Assembly: GCA_916610825.1 (NCBI GenBank)
Contig: OU744447.1
Span: 5,091,402 to 5,155,401, forward strand
Source of the DNA: Haliclystus octoradiatus
Lineage: Eukaryota > Cnidaria > Staurozoa > Stauromedusae > Haliclystidae
Direction: 5' to 3'
DNA: 64,000 bases
Under the pieces are notes generated by a model. The model did not search any database. It was not told the DNA's origin and saw only the letters and a list, made by a program, of their open reading frames with translations. Numbering within the stretch: position 1 is the stretch's first letter; each line of letters starts with the position of its first letter. Of the stretch, positions 50,438-60,915 are shown one piece after another. The translations under genes were made by a program, and so were the position numbers.

Positions 50438-50739
50438 CTTGCGATTTGCAGAACCTTGTTGTAACACTGCTAAAAAATTACGGCCATCAAATCCAAATTA
50501 TATTGAAAATGTTTGAACATAATTTGTAGAGTTCAATGGATCCCCTTGCATTTGCTTTTGCAAAGTATTCATCACAATACCAAGGTCAATATGTAAATAC
50601 TGCAAGACAATTCCTGAACACCATGAATCAGGACCATTTAATCTTGCTTTGAATGGCTCCTTTATTGCTGTACTATTTGAAGCTGAAAATGATGAATTCG
50701 GAATAATTCCATCTGCAATACCAATACTTTGCATGCAGA
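50438..50739 (-). pseudogene. F5/8C paralogue B, exon 2 with premature stop
   Basis: Acceptor ctttttctttcag|TCTGC is good and the phase fits exon 1 (one base there, two here). It encodes CMQSIGIADGIIPNSSFSAS, ARLNGPDSWCSG, YLHIDLGIVMNTLQKQMQGD and then TFSI followed by TAA at 50500-50498, where paralogue A has a GAA glutamate codon in FELEFGFDG. After the stop, FGFDGRNF and the rest continue in the same frame to donor AAG|GTTTGTTG. It is 21 bases shorter than the A exon. Unless the stop is a sequencing error or the exon is skipped, this copy makes only a fragment. Confidence 0.8.
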
Positions 50740-51659
50740 CTGAAAGAAAAAGGATAAATAAGGTATTATCGCTCAAGAAACTGTCACTATTCATTCATGA
50801 ACATATGGATAATTCTTTTTTATTCAGTTGAAGGCAGTTAAAACTTTGATAAATATAAATAATAAACATTACAATTCGTTTTCGTTTCAAAAGTCATAAA
50901 TTGGAAGGAGATCCCACAATTTCTAAAAGCCTTGTTATGCAAAAAATTAGCAATTCGTTTAAGTCCAGAGCAGAAACTTGGGTGATAAAACTTTCAGATT
51001 ACTACATAGCAAACATAAATAAACATTTATTACACTTCGAGAACATGTAAAATGTAAGTCCTCGTATATGAGAAACATAATACATGAACAGATCATCTAA
51101 ACTAAACTCTCTTGTCTCAGTCTGAATTTGTCGGCTAGAACTTGACATTTTTATGCTCTTTAACATGGTTGGCTTCAGCATATCCATGACAGGGGCACTA
51201 GCAACCCTAAAGAAGGGGATATATTTACAGAAAATATTTCTAACACTGCTTGAAAGACTAAACATTTCCTGACAGCCAAAAGTGTAATGTATCTCTAAAT
51301 ATAACTCTAGGAGAACTGTAAGAAAAAGCACCCCTAATCTCTAAGATAACATTAAACTAAGTTGATTTACCATGTGGCCTATCATTTACTCGGCAAGCAT
51401 CAAAGTATCTCCTAAAGCCATAGAGCCTTCAATCCAAACCAGATATGTCCAAAGCACAACATCACATTTTTAAATAGTGTTTCAGTAGCCGGAATTATAC
51501 CTGTATGGAATTATCTGTCATAGCTTGACTTATCTATTGCATGATTTTTTCATCATCATCATAATTTTGATCGTCATTATCAAGTAATTTTCATTTCATT
51601 CTGTAAATGTTTAAAACTCTTATACGTAGGGGTACTTCTATTCAGTTTTTTTTCCCTCG
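50740..51659. other. Intron 1 of paralogue B
   Basis: 51100-51220 matches the second block of R3. A minus-strand frame at 51331-51002 contains MLKPTMLKSIKMSSSSRQIQ, which may be a repeat-derived or lost exon; I do not recognise it. Confidence 0.35.
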
Positions 51660-51960
51660 AGAATGGTTTCAAGTAAATTTAATCAAGTACCGACTTGATA
51701 CAACAGGAATACGATGGCTTCGTCTTGCTAATTGTATGTCTGATGAAATTGTTGCAGTTGGAGGAGTATCTAATGTTGAGTCAATATGTAAAAACTTTCG
51801 ACTTCTGACCAACATTCGACCAGTTAGCATTTGTAATACGATATTTACGATGTGGTAAAGGTTCAATAATTGTTCCCACATGCGTCCATAATTTAGAAGA
51901 TTGGTCCTGTATTCGGACCTTGTTGCCAATAGCCAGTGTTGGTAGATATTTCGCGTGGTT
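51660..51960 (-). pseudogene. Gypsy integrase C-terminal remnant
   Basis: On minus: LAIGNKVRIQDQSSKLWTHV, GTIIEPLPHRKYRI, a frameshift, then LTGRMLVRSRKFLHIDSTLD and RRSHRIPVVSSRYLIKFT before a stop. This is the small barrel domain and basic tail that ends K02A2.6-like gypsy polyproteins. It may be the end of the same element whose core fragment lies at 53640-53750. Confidence 0.65.
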
Positions 51961-51974
51961 AAAACTTGTTATCT

Positions 51975-52960
51975 TCTTATATTAATAATACTGTCTGTTT
52001 GTATATCACTAAACTTCGATATTTGAAAAATTTCAGAGGTTTATGATCTAGCGGGCAACCAAATCGAATTTCAAATTGAATTCTCTAAATAAAAATATTT
52101 CGTCTGGTGTTTAAGCTGCGACAAAAAAAATTGAGTAAGTCATCAGAAGAAGTCCATCAATTAAATTAAATACTACAAAATACTGAATTGTATTGAATTA
52201 CCTGAATTAATAAAGCCAACAAAGTATGTTTTGAGAATCAACTAAGCGTATAGTGAAATAAACAATCTAGAGCGGGGCAAAAACGTTTGAAAACTAGACA
52301 GATTTTATATCTTGATTAATGAAACAAATTGAAGTTCATAATTTGTTTTTTCTATTTACAAACAAAGATTTTACCTCCATTCAAGTAATGGCTTTAATAT
52401 GTAACTTGTGGGAACATTGATAAAGCAATCTGTTTTGAAATCAAAGCTATGTTGGTGTGTGTTGATTTACATAATCTAGCGTGGGGCACAAAACTATAAG
52501 AGCTTTCAAGCTTTTAAGAAAATTTTAAAGTGACGTAGGCGTTCGAAAGATTAAAAAAAATGCAAAATTTGTATACGGATAATTTGAAGTTATTAATTAT
52601 GAGTTAATCAAAACATTGTACAAGAGTGTATATATAATTCATAATTGAATGTAAATATGTGAACAGTTTGGTTTACGAGAGGGCATGTTGTGATTTTCAG
52701 ATTTTATTTCAATAATTAACGAAAGACTTTTAAACGTTATCATAATTCAGATTTCATTACGTTGTTCAGCAATAAGACACAGTTCACAGTATTTTGCAAA
52801 AGTTTAGAAATATAAAATAGTGTGTCTTGTTCTAATTATTCCTCGTCAACATTTAATGAAGTTTAGTTAAAGGATATTTAAAATAGACAAAATTTAAATT
52901 GAATTGAAAGTAAAGCCTATGATTTGTGATCAATAATAATTACAATATTTTTAGCTTAAT
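51975..52960 (+). repeat. Dispersed repeat R1, diverged long copy
   Basis: Starts TAATACTGTCTGTTTGTATA, lacks the short conserved peptide, and continues through AATTTCAGAGGTTTATGATC, GTGGGAACATTGA, GACGTAGGCGTTCGAAAGAT, AATAAGACACAG and GTGTGTCTTGTTCT, parallel to 35800-36770 and 58880-59810. More diverged than those two are from each other. Confidence 0.75.
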
Positions 52961-53325
52961 AAATGTTTACTTATTAAATTTGAGATAAATGACAGCGATA
53001 AAAGAGACATAATTTGCAATATTTCGTTATCTTCATAATAACATCGTCAGGCAAGAGAGTGATAAAGGAAATTTACAAAATATATACAGTGAATCTAAAT
53101 ACAGCGTAAAATTATAACAAAAGAGTGCTAATAATTAAACAAAGAGCCGGGAATTCACAGAGTCTAATTGTGTGTTGAGTGTAGGCTTGATCTGCCGAAT
53201 CGCAAGCATCTCATGAATAAGGCAATCAAAGCGATTTTTGCATTTTTTAATTACTCTGAAATTTTTATGGCAATCGCGGAGATTGATTGATACCATGAGA
53301 ATGTCGAAGATGCGATCCAATAGCT
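52961..53325 (-). pseudogene. Penelope-like endonuclease C-terminal fragment with 3' tail
   Basis: On minus, NLRDCHKNFRVIKKCKNRFD, CLIHEMLAIRQIKPTLNTQL and DSVNSRLFV match the end of the GIY-YIG domain at 4-6 kb. The preceding YVGYT core is missing. The 3' region includes GAAGATAACGAAATATTGC. Confidence 0.7.
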
Positions 53326-53637
53326 GACCCTGATGATGATTATAGACAATAACAAGAGATTAAACAAAAATACTTATATTTTTTTTGCAGATGCGGAGAA
53401 ATGCTTCGACAAACTCTGGCTAGAGGACTGTCTTGTTGACCTCCACAATGCCGGTATGCGTTCAATGGAGGTGGCAACAATCTACAACCTTAACAGAAAT
53501 GCACGGATTACGATACAGACACCACATTGACCCACTTCTGAGTTAGAGATTAAAAACATTGTTGAACAAGGCACTGTGTATGGCCCTCAGCTATGTTGTG
53601 TCAGCACTGATCTGATAAATGTTATTGGTAAACTTTG
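53326..53637 (+). pseudogene. LINE reverse transcriptase fragment
   Basis: TYIFFADAEKCFDKLWLEDC, LVDLHNAGMRSMEVATIYNL, NRNARITIQTPH, a stop, then KNIVEQGTVYGPQLCCVSTD. ADAEKCFD carries the first catalytic aspartates and Q-G-T-x-x-G-P the next motif. It is a different LINE group from the others in the window. Both ends are cut by other repeats. Confidence 0.7.
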
Positions 53638-53750
53638 AGGATAATGAGGTAAAGACGTATCGTATGTAACATTCCATTCTATCAACAAATTGGTAAATTC
53701 ATGCGAACTATACTGAGGTCCGTTGTCTGACCGCAAACGCACGAATTCGT
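53638..53750 (-). pseudogene. Gypsy integrase core fragment
   Basis: On minus VRLRSDNGPQYSSHEFTNLL, IEWNVTYDTSLPHYP: the second catalytic aspartate box (S-D-N-G-P-Q) and the following YPQSNG approach, cut at 53638 by the LINE fragment. Confidence 0.7.
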
Positions 53751-53759
53751 CTAAGTAGA

Positions 53760-54255
53760 TTATCGCTGCTGGATATTGAAGGTGTGTGACTATTTTTAAT
53801 ACGCATCAACTATGCCGACTATGCTTGGACGAAGTCGCAAAGAGGTGTTAATCGTGTGAGCACTTGAGTGAGAAAAATCCAAAACTAAAAACTTTTGATT
53901 TTAGAGGCTTATATATCTTTACCTGGATCTTGAATATTGATCAAATATAGCTCTAAATCTTCAGCTGAACGTTGAAAATTTCATTCCGGAAGCAGATTGT
54001 CATTTGGTTTAGCGGTTTTTGATTTAGAGACAAATAAGTTAAAAGTTTAGTGTTTTTTCCGGTGTGAACTCTCTTGTGGAAAATAAGTGGGTTCCTGTTC
54101 GAGGAAAAAAGAGTGAGACACAAAAACGTAACTTTGATTGCATTTGACTGGGGGAAATTCTTGCGCAAAGTAAAAATACAAGAAGAACATGTACTGATAG
54201 ATAATGTTTCTCTATCTAAAGAAGCAATCTCCCAATATCCGGAATATACACTTTA
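53760..54255 (+). repeat. Second copy of the foldback repeat (one arm)
   Basis: Matches 2690-3175: AACTATGCCGACTAT, AAGAGGTGTTAATCG, GAGACAAATAAGT, TCTCTATCTAAAGAAG and AATCTCCCAATATCCGG. On minus it has the clearest form of the finger-like peptide (NRNPLIFHKRVHTGKN). The other arm is missing. Confidence 0.65.
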
Positions 54256-55095
54256 AAGAAGTGTGAGCAAAGCATAATGCAATATAGAAACCAAGCTGTC
54301 TATAAAATCTAGATATATACGACATCAACTTGACGATTGATATACATCATTTATAATAAGTGAGAATTCAATAAAAAGCAGTTCAGCATATTAAAATAAA
54401 CCGAGAGTGATTATTAAACTCACAGTTTGTTGCAGCATCAACATATGCTGTAATTAACCACGAATTAAATAGGATAAATAAAACTTTATACTCCATTATG
54501 GTTGATTTAGTCCTTCTACCATTTCGGATATTCGTAGGAATTTGTTACTTCTTTCCTCCTAACTTCATTTGAAAATTTTTTCCTATGAAGCAACCCAATA
54601 CTTAAATACATCATAGAGTTTTTGTTGAAGTTACTTCGATGTTTCTATATTCACGGATGGCTTTGTGGGACTTCTATTATTTATGCTTGGAGAACAATAA
54701 CACGAATTAAAAATGTTAAAAATGTTCTGGGTTGTATAGTATTCTCATATGAAGATCATTTTTAGAGAATCGGTTTCGTCAATAAAATGTTTAAACGAAA
54801 CAAAACACTTTTTCAGAGTTGTAGATATAATTTTACAAATAACATTTATATAATAGTACCTTAATCAAACTACAAGCTGGTTTATATAATATATCTGCTA
54901 ATTTCAATACAGAACATAATTATGTATAATAGACTTATTCCGTTTATTACTTCAACATTCTATTTCGTAATATGTTTGAAAACACGCTAGCGAAGTAACA
55001 TTATAAACGATATAACAATTATCTGTATGAATAACTATTGCAAGTAATCTTGTTGCTATATTTAACAGCAATCTTTCATCAATCTATTATTGTGA
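54250..55095. repeat. Duplicated block around exon 1 of paralogue B
   Basis: Partner of 23826-24835; see there. Confidence 0.8.
54424..54496 (-). CDS. F5/8C paralogue B, exon 1 (signal peptide)
   Basis: ATG at 54496 opens MEYKVLFILFNSWLITAYVD followed by AATN, ending in phase 1 at AACT|GTGAGTTT after 73 bases, exactly as in paralogue A. The leader is hydrophobic with small residues at the cleavage site. Joined to exon 2 the split codon gives phenylalanine directly before the first domain cysteine. Exon 1 is intact; the gene is interrupted in exon 2. Confidence 0.65.
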
Positions 55096-55450
55096 TGAAA
55101 TTTTGCAGCATCAACACAACCCAAAACAAATGTGGAAATTTTTGAAACATAATGTTTTGCCTGGAAAAATAAGAAATAATAATATCGAAAGCTTAAATGA
55201 AAACGGTGAAATTATTACAATACAATCAAGAATAGCGGATGAATTAAACTATTCCAATTGTAAGCAAAAATCCAATAGATTCTTAAAACAATGCCTCCCT
55301 AGATCCTTTTCATGTGATCAAGTGAACCAATTTTTGAATTTTGAATACTGATATCCTCAGAATAATTCATCATTTGCCTATGAAAAAATCAATCAGGGTT
55401 GACAATATAGAGACACGATTACTCAAAATTCTTTCAATTGGAATCGCGCC
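55096..55450 (+). pseudogene. LINE fragment between endonuclease and reverse transcriptase
   Basis: NPKQMWKFLKHNVLPGKIRN, NNIESLNENGEIITIQSRIA and a following frameshifted DNIETRLLKILSIGIAPA resemble the linker and first reverse transcriptase motif of CR1/Jockey-type LINEs. Short and broken. Confidence 0.55.
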
Positions 55451-55465
55451 AGCTTCCCGCTAAAC

Positions 55466-55710
55466 ACAAACACGTCTTAATGACGTGAGTAATTGGTCAT
55501 TGGTCCCGTCCTTAAGACGTAAATCAAGACGTCATTAAGACGACTGCTTGTGAACACATTCAGTGGCTATAAAGACGTCTTTACACGACGTAGAAAAGAC
55601 GTCACTTTTTAGTCTCCGAAGAAACGTCTTTTAGGGGCGACTAAATGACGTCTTTGAGAGACGGCGAAAACACCAATATAAAAGACGTATTTAGAACGTA
55701 TTTTAAGACC
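55466..55710. repeat. Cluster of ACGTCTT / AAGACGT motifs
   Basis: More than a dozen copies of AAGACGT or its complement ACGTCTT, many extended to TGACGTC or AAAGACGTCTTT, are scattered at irregular spacing in both orientations over 240 bases. It is not a simple tandem array. Several copies are full CRE-like TGACGTC sites. No open frame of note. Class unknown: satellite-like, a transposon end region or a regulatory cluster. Confidence 0.6.
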
Positions 55711-56548
55711 ATCATATAATGTGTTTCAAGCGTATCGATTCCGTCAAATAGTGGAATGTGGAATATAAGGCAAGTAAACATGTAGATATGTAGAAAGTGG
55801 ATAATTGATCATTATGAACAAATGCCAATATTGCTATAAATTAAAAATATCATGTTGATAATTAAATGTAACATTTATAACTAAAAAATTTACAATTAAA
55901 AATGAAAACTTGATAATTAAATTTAACATTTAAACTAAAACATTTAAAAAATTTTTAAAACATTTACAATTAAAAATAAAAACTTGATATTTGATTTGAT
56001 CTTTTAGAATGGAGCAGCACGACTTTGCATCGCTAATTCATCTTGAATGCGCTGGAGAAAGTGGTGGTTGGGACTGAGTATTCTAGAAATAAAATAATTA
56101 TCAATCAGTATACCTGATTATATGTTCAAGTAGTATATATGATTGATAACTTTGTGATAAAATATAGTACAAATTAAACCGTATTTTTGATATGGAAAAG
56201 GTCTGACCTTGTTAAAACGATCCTTAGACATAGATTATATATACCCATAAATCAAAGTCGTCCCATATATCATTAAAACCAATGTTATTTCTCTTAATTG
56301 ATGACGTCTTTGTCAAATTGATGAAGTTTACCTGCCCCTTATTTTTTTAATGAGAAAGAAATTTAGAGGGGTCAGTCACTTGGGACAAAATTAAAAGGGT
56401 CTCCTTTTTCAGATCAAATTGTGGCAATGAAATAATGCAAACATCCCTCTTCGACATAAAATGAATAATTACACAATAATTATTTGCCTAACAACCAGAA
56501 GGCTCCAAGATGAAAAGGCTACATATAAATATTAGACATTAGACAGGC
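55711..56548. other. No recognisable feature
   Basis: Very AT-rich at 55850-56000 with TAAAACATTTA-type repeats. It probably holds the 3' UTR of the gene ending at 56549. Confidence 0.35.
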
Positions 56549-56673
56549 TCACATCCAAATAAAGCTATTTTCTTCACACACCCTCATCGTATCTGGTGCA
56601 TGTTTTACGAAACAAGCTATCCCCACATCAATGTCTTTTTCCAATATAGTTGAGTGCTTTCGCTTCATAGCCA
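56549..56673 (-). CDS. DUF4806-like gene, last exon
   Basis: Acceptor ttttgttttatttag|TGGCTATG has a good pyrimidine tract. The first two bases complete a codon left by the exon at 57407-57499. It encodes AMKRKHSTILEKDIDVGIAC, FVKHAPDTMR and a short tail, with a TGA at 56551-56549. The pattern T-x-x-D-I-D-x-x-I-x-x-F-x-K-x-A-P-D matches the end of DUF4806-type domains as I know them (I-x-x-W-L-x-x-A-P-D-R). Confidence 0.65.
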
Positions 56674-56699
56674 CTAAATAAAACAAAAAATAAACGAAA

Positions 56700-57165
56700 T
56701 GTATGTATGTTTATTCACCAAATAAATTATGACTGGCAAAATACAGGAAAGCTTTCGGCTCCCACTTATGTACAGCCATTGGTATACAATATGAAATTAG
56801 ATAATAATAAGTTAAAAAGTATAAAAGTTAATTATGCTATTGATCAAAAGCTTAGTCAGTGCTGATAGTACAATACTGATTTAGATTTACATTATTTAAA
56901 AACTGCTTGAAAGCAGAAACGGTTTTCGAAGAAACACATTCTTCTGTCAATGCATTCCACCTTGGTATGACGCGGTTGAAGAATTCATATTTTACTGATT
57001 CTCGCTTTGGTGTTGATGATGGCTTCAACTTAAAAGAGTTCCCTCTCATACCATCTTTATTTTTCTCTATACTACACAATGAAGTAATTTTTAAATCAAC
57101 CAGAACATGAGTTAATTTATACATTAATATCAAGTCATGCTTTACTCTACGACTCTCCAATGGTC
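56700..57165 (-). pseudogene. 5'-truncated LINE, end of reverse transcriptase
   Basis: Minus frame 57160-56852: MESRRVKHDLILMYKLTHVL, GNSFKLKPSSTPKRESVKYE and FFNRVIPRWNALTEECVSSK, typical of the region after the catalytic core in Jockey/CR1-like LINEs. The 3' end has a (CATA)n-like tail near 56702-56712. It is inserted in the last intron of the DUF4806-like gene, in the same orientation. Confidence 0.75.
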
Positions 57166-57406
57166 ATATGCAACAATTATAATCCTCATTATGTTGAGAA
57201 ATCACATTCTTATATTTGCAAGTTATATCTGTGTTAGGCCTTATTTTTAAATAAGGAATTGGAACAGTAATTTTCAAGTAACAATTATAATGTGAACGGT
57301 CTTTGTCTTTACAGCACAACTACGTATTCAGCTTGTATTATCTGGAACATGTAAACTGTGCTGCAAGTTATGTCTGCGTAGGCCAAATTATAAGGGTATC
57401 ACTTAC

Positions 57407-57499
57407 CTGTAATCACTTTATGGGCGTTAGTACCATGCACTCTGAGCTTCCCTCCGCGTTGTCCCTTCAGGCTACATTTGGCCCACAGCGCATATGAGC
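57407..57499 (-). CDS. DUF4806-like gene, internal exon
   Basis: Acceptor cttacactttcag|GCTCAT and donor TACAG|GTAAGTG, 93 bases, phase 1 on both sides. It encodes YALWAKCSLKGQRGGKLRVH followed by GTNAHKVIT. The S-L-K-G-x-x-G-G-K core and the K-V-I-T end resemble the centre of DUF4806-type domains (W-K-G-x-x-G-K-x-x-F, then V-I). Both splice sites are strong. Confidence 0.7.
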
Positions 57500-57858
57500 C
57501 TGAAAGTGTAAGACAGTTTGATATGAAAACATATATAAACAATATAGAATAACATACAGCCCCTTATACTCAATGATAATAAAATGTTGGAATTGATGGG
57601 CATATAAATGGCACTGTTTGTACATGTTGAGATTGAAGTTGTGTTACAGTTAAAGAGGGTGTAATAGTCATTCCAGCCAGTCAGCCATTAAATCGGTGAA
57701 TATTATTCAGTGGATTAGTAGGCCTACCTTTGCAACACCAAATTTAATTAATAGCATAGAGCCACTGAAAAATATCACAGCTCAACATTGATTATTGCAT
57801 ATAATGGCTACTGTAGGCCTATATTATTCACAATGAGATAAAAACATATATGACATAC

Positions 57859-57928
57859 CAATGCAAATCATCATTGCTCTAATGCTGCACGTAAAATCTG
57901 CCTTGCTAAAAGTGTCAATGTAATCAAT
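57859..57928 (-). CDS. DUF4806-like gene, internal exon
   Basis: Acceptor cctcttttttag|ATTGAT and donor GCATTG|GTATGTCA, 70 bases, phase 0 in, phase 1 out. It encodes IDYIDTFSKADFTCSIRAMM ending I-C-I. This corresponds to the helix with D-x-x-x-x-x-R-x-x-M in DUF4806-type domains. Its last base joins the next exon to make a glycine codon. Confidence 0.65.
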
Positions 57929-58411
57929 CTAAAAAAGAGGAAAGATAAAGTACAACAATGGTTAGTATCCAGCATTTTGAGGGTAATGGTTACAATGCAG
58001 TATAGCCTATAATTGAGCCAAACAATGCAAATGATGGCAAAAATTACACAGGCAGATATCAGAGTTATTTTACTTAAAGGTGTATATATATTCTATAATA
58101 CCGCTGTGAGCTTATCGGTGTGTCACATTTTCCATTCATATTGCCACGTGCTAAAAAACAGCTGTTCAATTGTATTTAGTAATTTGTAGTCATTCTCTTA
58201 TAGCCTTTGAGCTGAGCAGTCGCTCACTGGTCACATTCTTATTTTATGCTCACATGATATCACATTCAACTTTAACATCTTATCTTATCGCTACCTCTTC
58301 AAATATTTGAATCAGCAACAGAAATCTATTTACTCCCAAATCTGGTGTAAGGCGTTGTTGTGGGTAAGAAAATTAATACAAAGATACACTACACTGTTAC
58401 TGTCTACACAC

Positions 58412-58519
58412 CATGTTTTCTTTTTCCCTATTCTCTTGTAGCCTATTGTTGAGCAATCCAAACTCTCCAATGTCAGCGCAGGGGTTAAACACAACAACGT
58501 CCATTGAGCAGCTTTGAAA
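58412..58519 (-). CDS. DUF4806-like gene, first recognised exon
   Basis: Acceptor gttccttatag|TTTCAAAG and donor AACATG|GTGTGTAG, 108 bases, phase 0 both ends. It encodes FQSCSMDVVVFNPCADIGEF, then GLLNNRLQENREKENM. In the family, an E-F-x-x-L-x-x-x-L segment precedes the domain, which this matches. The donor is weaker than the others. An in-frame ATG at 58504 could serve as a start if the acceptor is not used. Just upstream lies repeat R1, so earlier exons may have been displaced. The function of this domain family is not known to me. Confidence 0.55.
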
Positions 58520-58625
58520 CTATAAGGAACAAGTTGAAAGCATGTCTTTGTAGAGGTGTGGAATAATAAACTTACATACTGAAGATAACTACTCGTACAT
58601 AGATGTTGATGCATAAAGAAGTATT

Positions 58626-59990
58626 TGATCACTTATATACATAATACTGTCTGTTTATATATCACAATATTTCTATATTTCGATATTTCTGTGTCTGTCC
58701 GCGACTTATGTACGTCTTACTGGCGATATAATACGGATAATCCGTTGTCGGGAAATTATGCAAACATTTGTGTCGAGATAACCGTGTACAGTAACAAATT
58801 TGTTGTATGAAAAGTCTGGGTCTATCACGTTGTTTTAAAATAATATACTTCATCTGATATTTTATTTGATATCCTTGCATTAAAAAATTCAGAGATTTGA
58901 AAAATTTCATAGGTCGATAATCTGGCGGGCAGTCAAATCGAATTCAAATTGAAATCTCCAGAACAAAAATATTTTGCTTTGAATTTAAAAGCTGCGTGTA
59001 AATTGTTTGAACAAGTGAAACTTGAAACTGAATCAGTTTTATGATAATTAAAACAATACGAAATACTGAATTACATTGAATTACCAGTATAACTAGGCCA
59101 AACAAAATATTTTTTGGAAATCAAAGAAACGTAAACCTATTTCATGTAGTGTTGATATCAGCAATACATATAGTGCGGCACAAACGCTATGAAAATTAAA
59201 GAGACTTTAGGTCTTAATTTAATTTATTAATGAAACAAAATGCCATTCATTACTTTTCTCAAAATCGAGATATAAAACATTCCACTTTTAAAAAGGCTAT
59301 TTGATATATAATTTGTGAGAACACTGAGCAAACAATCTGTTTTGAAATGAACAATCTTACGCGGGGCATAAAAACAAATTAACTTGCAAGAATTTTCAAA
59401 ATGACGTTGGCGTTCGACTAATTCGAAAAATATTCAAAGTTCGAATAGATTATCTGTCTACAGTCTAAAATTACAGAGTTTAGAATCAATCAAGGCATTG
59501 CACAAAAGTATTTCTTTAATTTATTATTTAATATAAAAACATGAATCATTTGGTTTTGAGCAGGCAGGTTTTTATTTTCAGATTTTGCTTCCATAATTAA
59601 CGAAGGAATTATAGGCATCGATTAAAATTAAAATTTCATTTTGTTGACTTGCTATACGAATAAGACACAGTATGTTACTACAGTTTCGAGAATAAAAATA
59701 GCGGTGTCTTGTTATTATCGTTGATCAACATTTAATAAAGAAAAATTTAAGGTATAGCAAATTTAACAAAGTTAAATTGAATTGAGCGTATGATTTGTGA
59801 TAAATAATAATAATTATAATATTTTCAGCGTTCAAAAATTTTGCTTTGAATTTAAAAGCACAAAAACATAATTTAAAAACATTTTTAAATAGTTAATACA
59901 GTTTGAATGAGTGTAACAAACCTTGTGTTACAAAAATAAAAAGCGAAAAAGTTGCATGACATAATCGATCATAGCAAACAATATTTATTA
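58626..59990 (+). repeat. Dispersed repeat R1, most complete copy
   Basis: Starts GATCACTTATATACATAATA and runs through the conserved short peptide (58691-58810: SVRDLCTSYWRYNTDNPLSG, then NYANICVEITVYSNKFVV and a stop), then the long non-coding part shared with 35750-36800, 51975-52960, 13680-14130 and 8985-9370. I found no terminal inverted repeats or LTRs. Confidence 0.75.
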
Positions 59991-60003
59991 AAATACAACT
60001 TAC

Positions 60004-60124
60004 CATTTTCCAAATGAGATCCAAATAAAAACTATACGAGCGGCATAATCTCCGAACAGCATTCAAATACATAATAGCGGGTTCTCTGAGTTAATACACC
60101 AATCAATAATAAGTTAACAACCAT
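60004..60124 (-). pseudogene. Broken copy of the signal-peptide exon
   Basis: Same start (MVVNLLLIGVLT) and same donor (AATG|GTAAGTTG) as 37052-36938. It has an insertion of about 7 bases and a deletion of 1, which shift the middle, and CAG to TAG at 60034-60032 in the frame that follows. It cannot encode the leader protein. Confidence 0.6.
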
Positions 60125-60370
60125 ATTTTATCGAAGGAGAATGTACGCCCGATAAGAATAAAATAAAGATTGTCTTTTATTCGAAATAATTCTGACAAAA
60201 ATGATCATTTCATACCGTGATCAATTGCATGGTAAAGTAGATTCATTTTCTACATAGTAAATTATCCTTTTCGTCAAACATCATACATGAGCATTTAAAT
60301 ATTACCATCGGCTGTGGTATTTTATATCTTTGAAGCTGCACTAAACATTTCCACTCTATAAACCATCGCG

Positions 60371-60915
60371 TCCGTTTCAATAAATTCTGAATAAATATGC
60401 ATATCACGAATCTGGCAAAATGAGTTGTTTTCGTTTTCCTATCAAAATAATTAATTTATTCATAATCATCTTTTCTTTCATTCGACATCTGTAATGTATT
60501 ATAAATAGCGCGTAGAAATATTGACAACAAGATGTAACATAATATCAATATCGAATTAGTATAGCGATTTATTATAGAATTTTATTTCCTTTTAAAAGAA
60601 TGTTGATGCTATTATTCTGGAAAATTTGATAACAAGAAGCACTATGAGGTCAACTTTTCACATCTTTTGTTTACTTTTAAAATTTTATTTTCAACGAACT
60701 CTTGGTATTTTGATAGACTGCCATGAAAATCACAGGCCTACTTGCTGAGATTGCAAAGATCAAAAATATATAGGCTCATATACTATCATATCATAATATT
60801 TTCAGATTATATATATAGTTTGAAATCAATACACGCGCTGTCGCCTTGTTCGGTAATACGTTGTCGAAGCAATAGTTTTGTTGGTTAGTACAGTCAAGGC
60901 GCGTACAACAGTAAG
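60371..60915. other. No recognisable feature
   Basis: End of the duplicated block lies at about 60370; the following sequence is AT-rich and unassigned. Confidence 0.35.
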
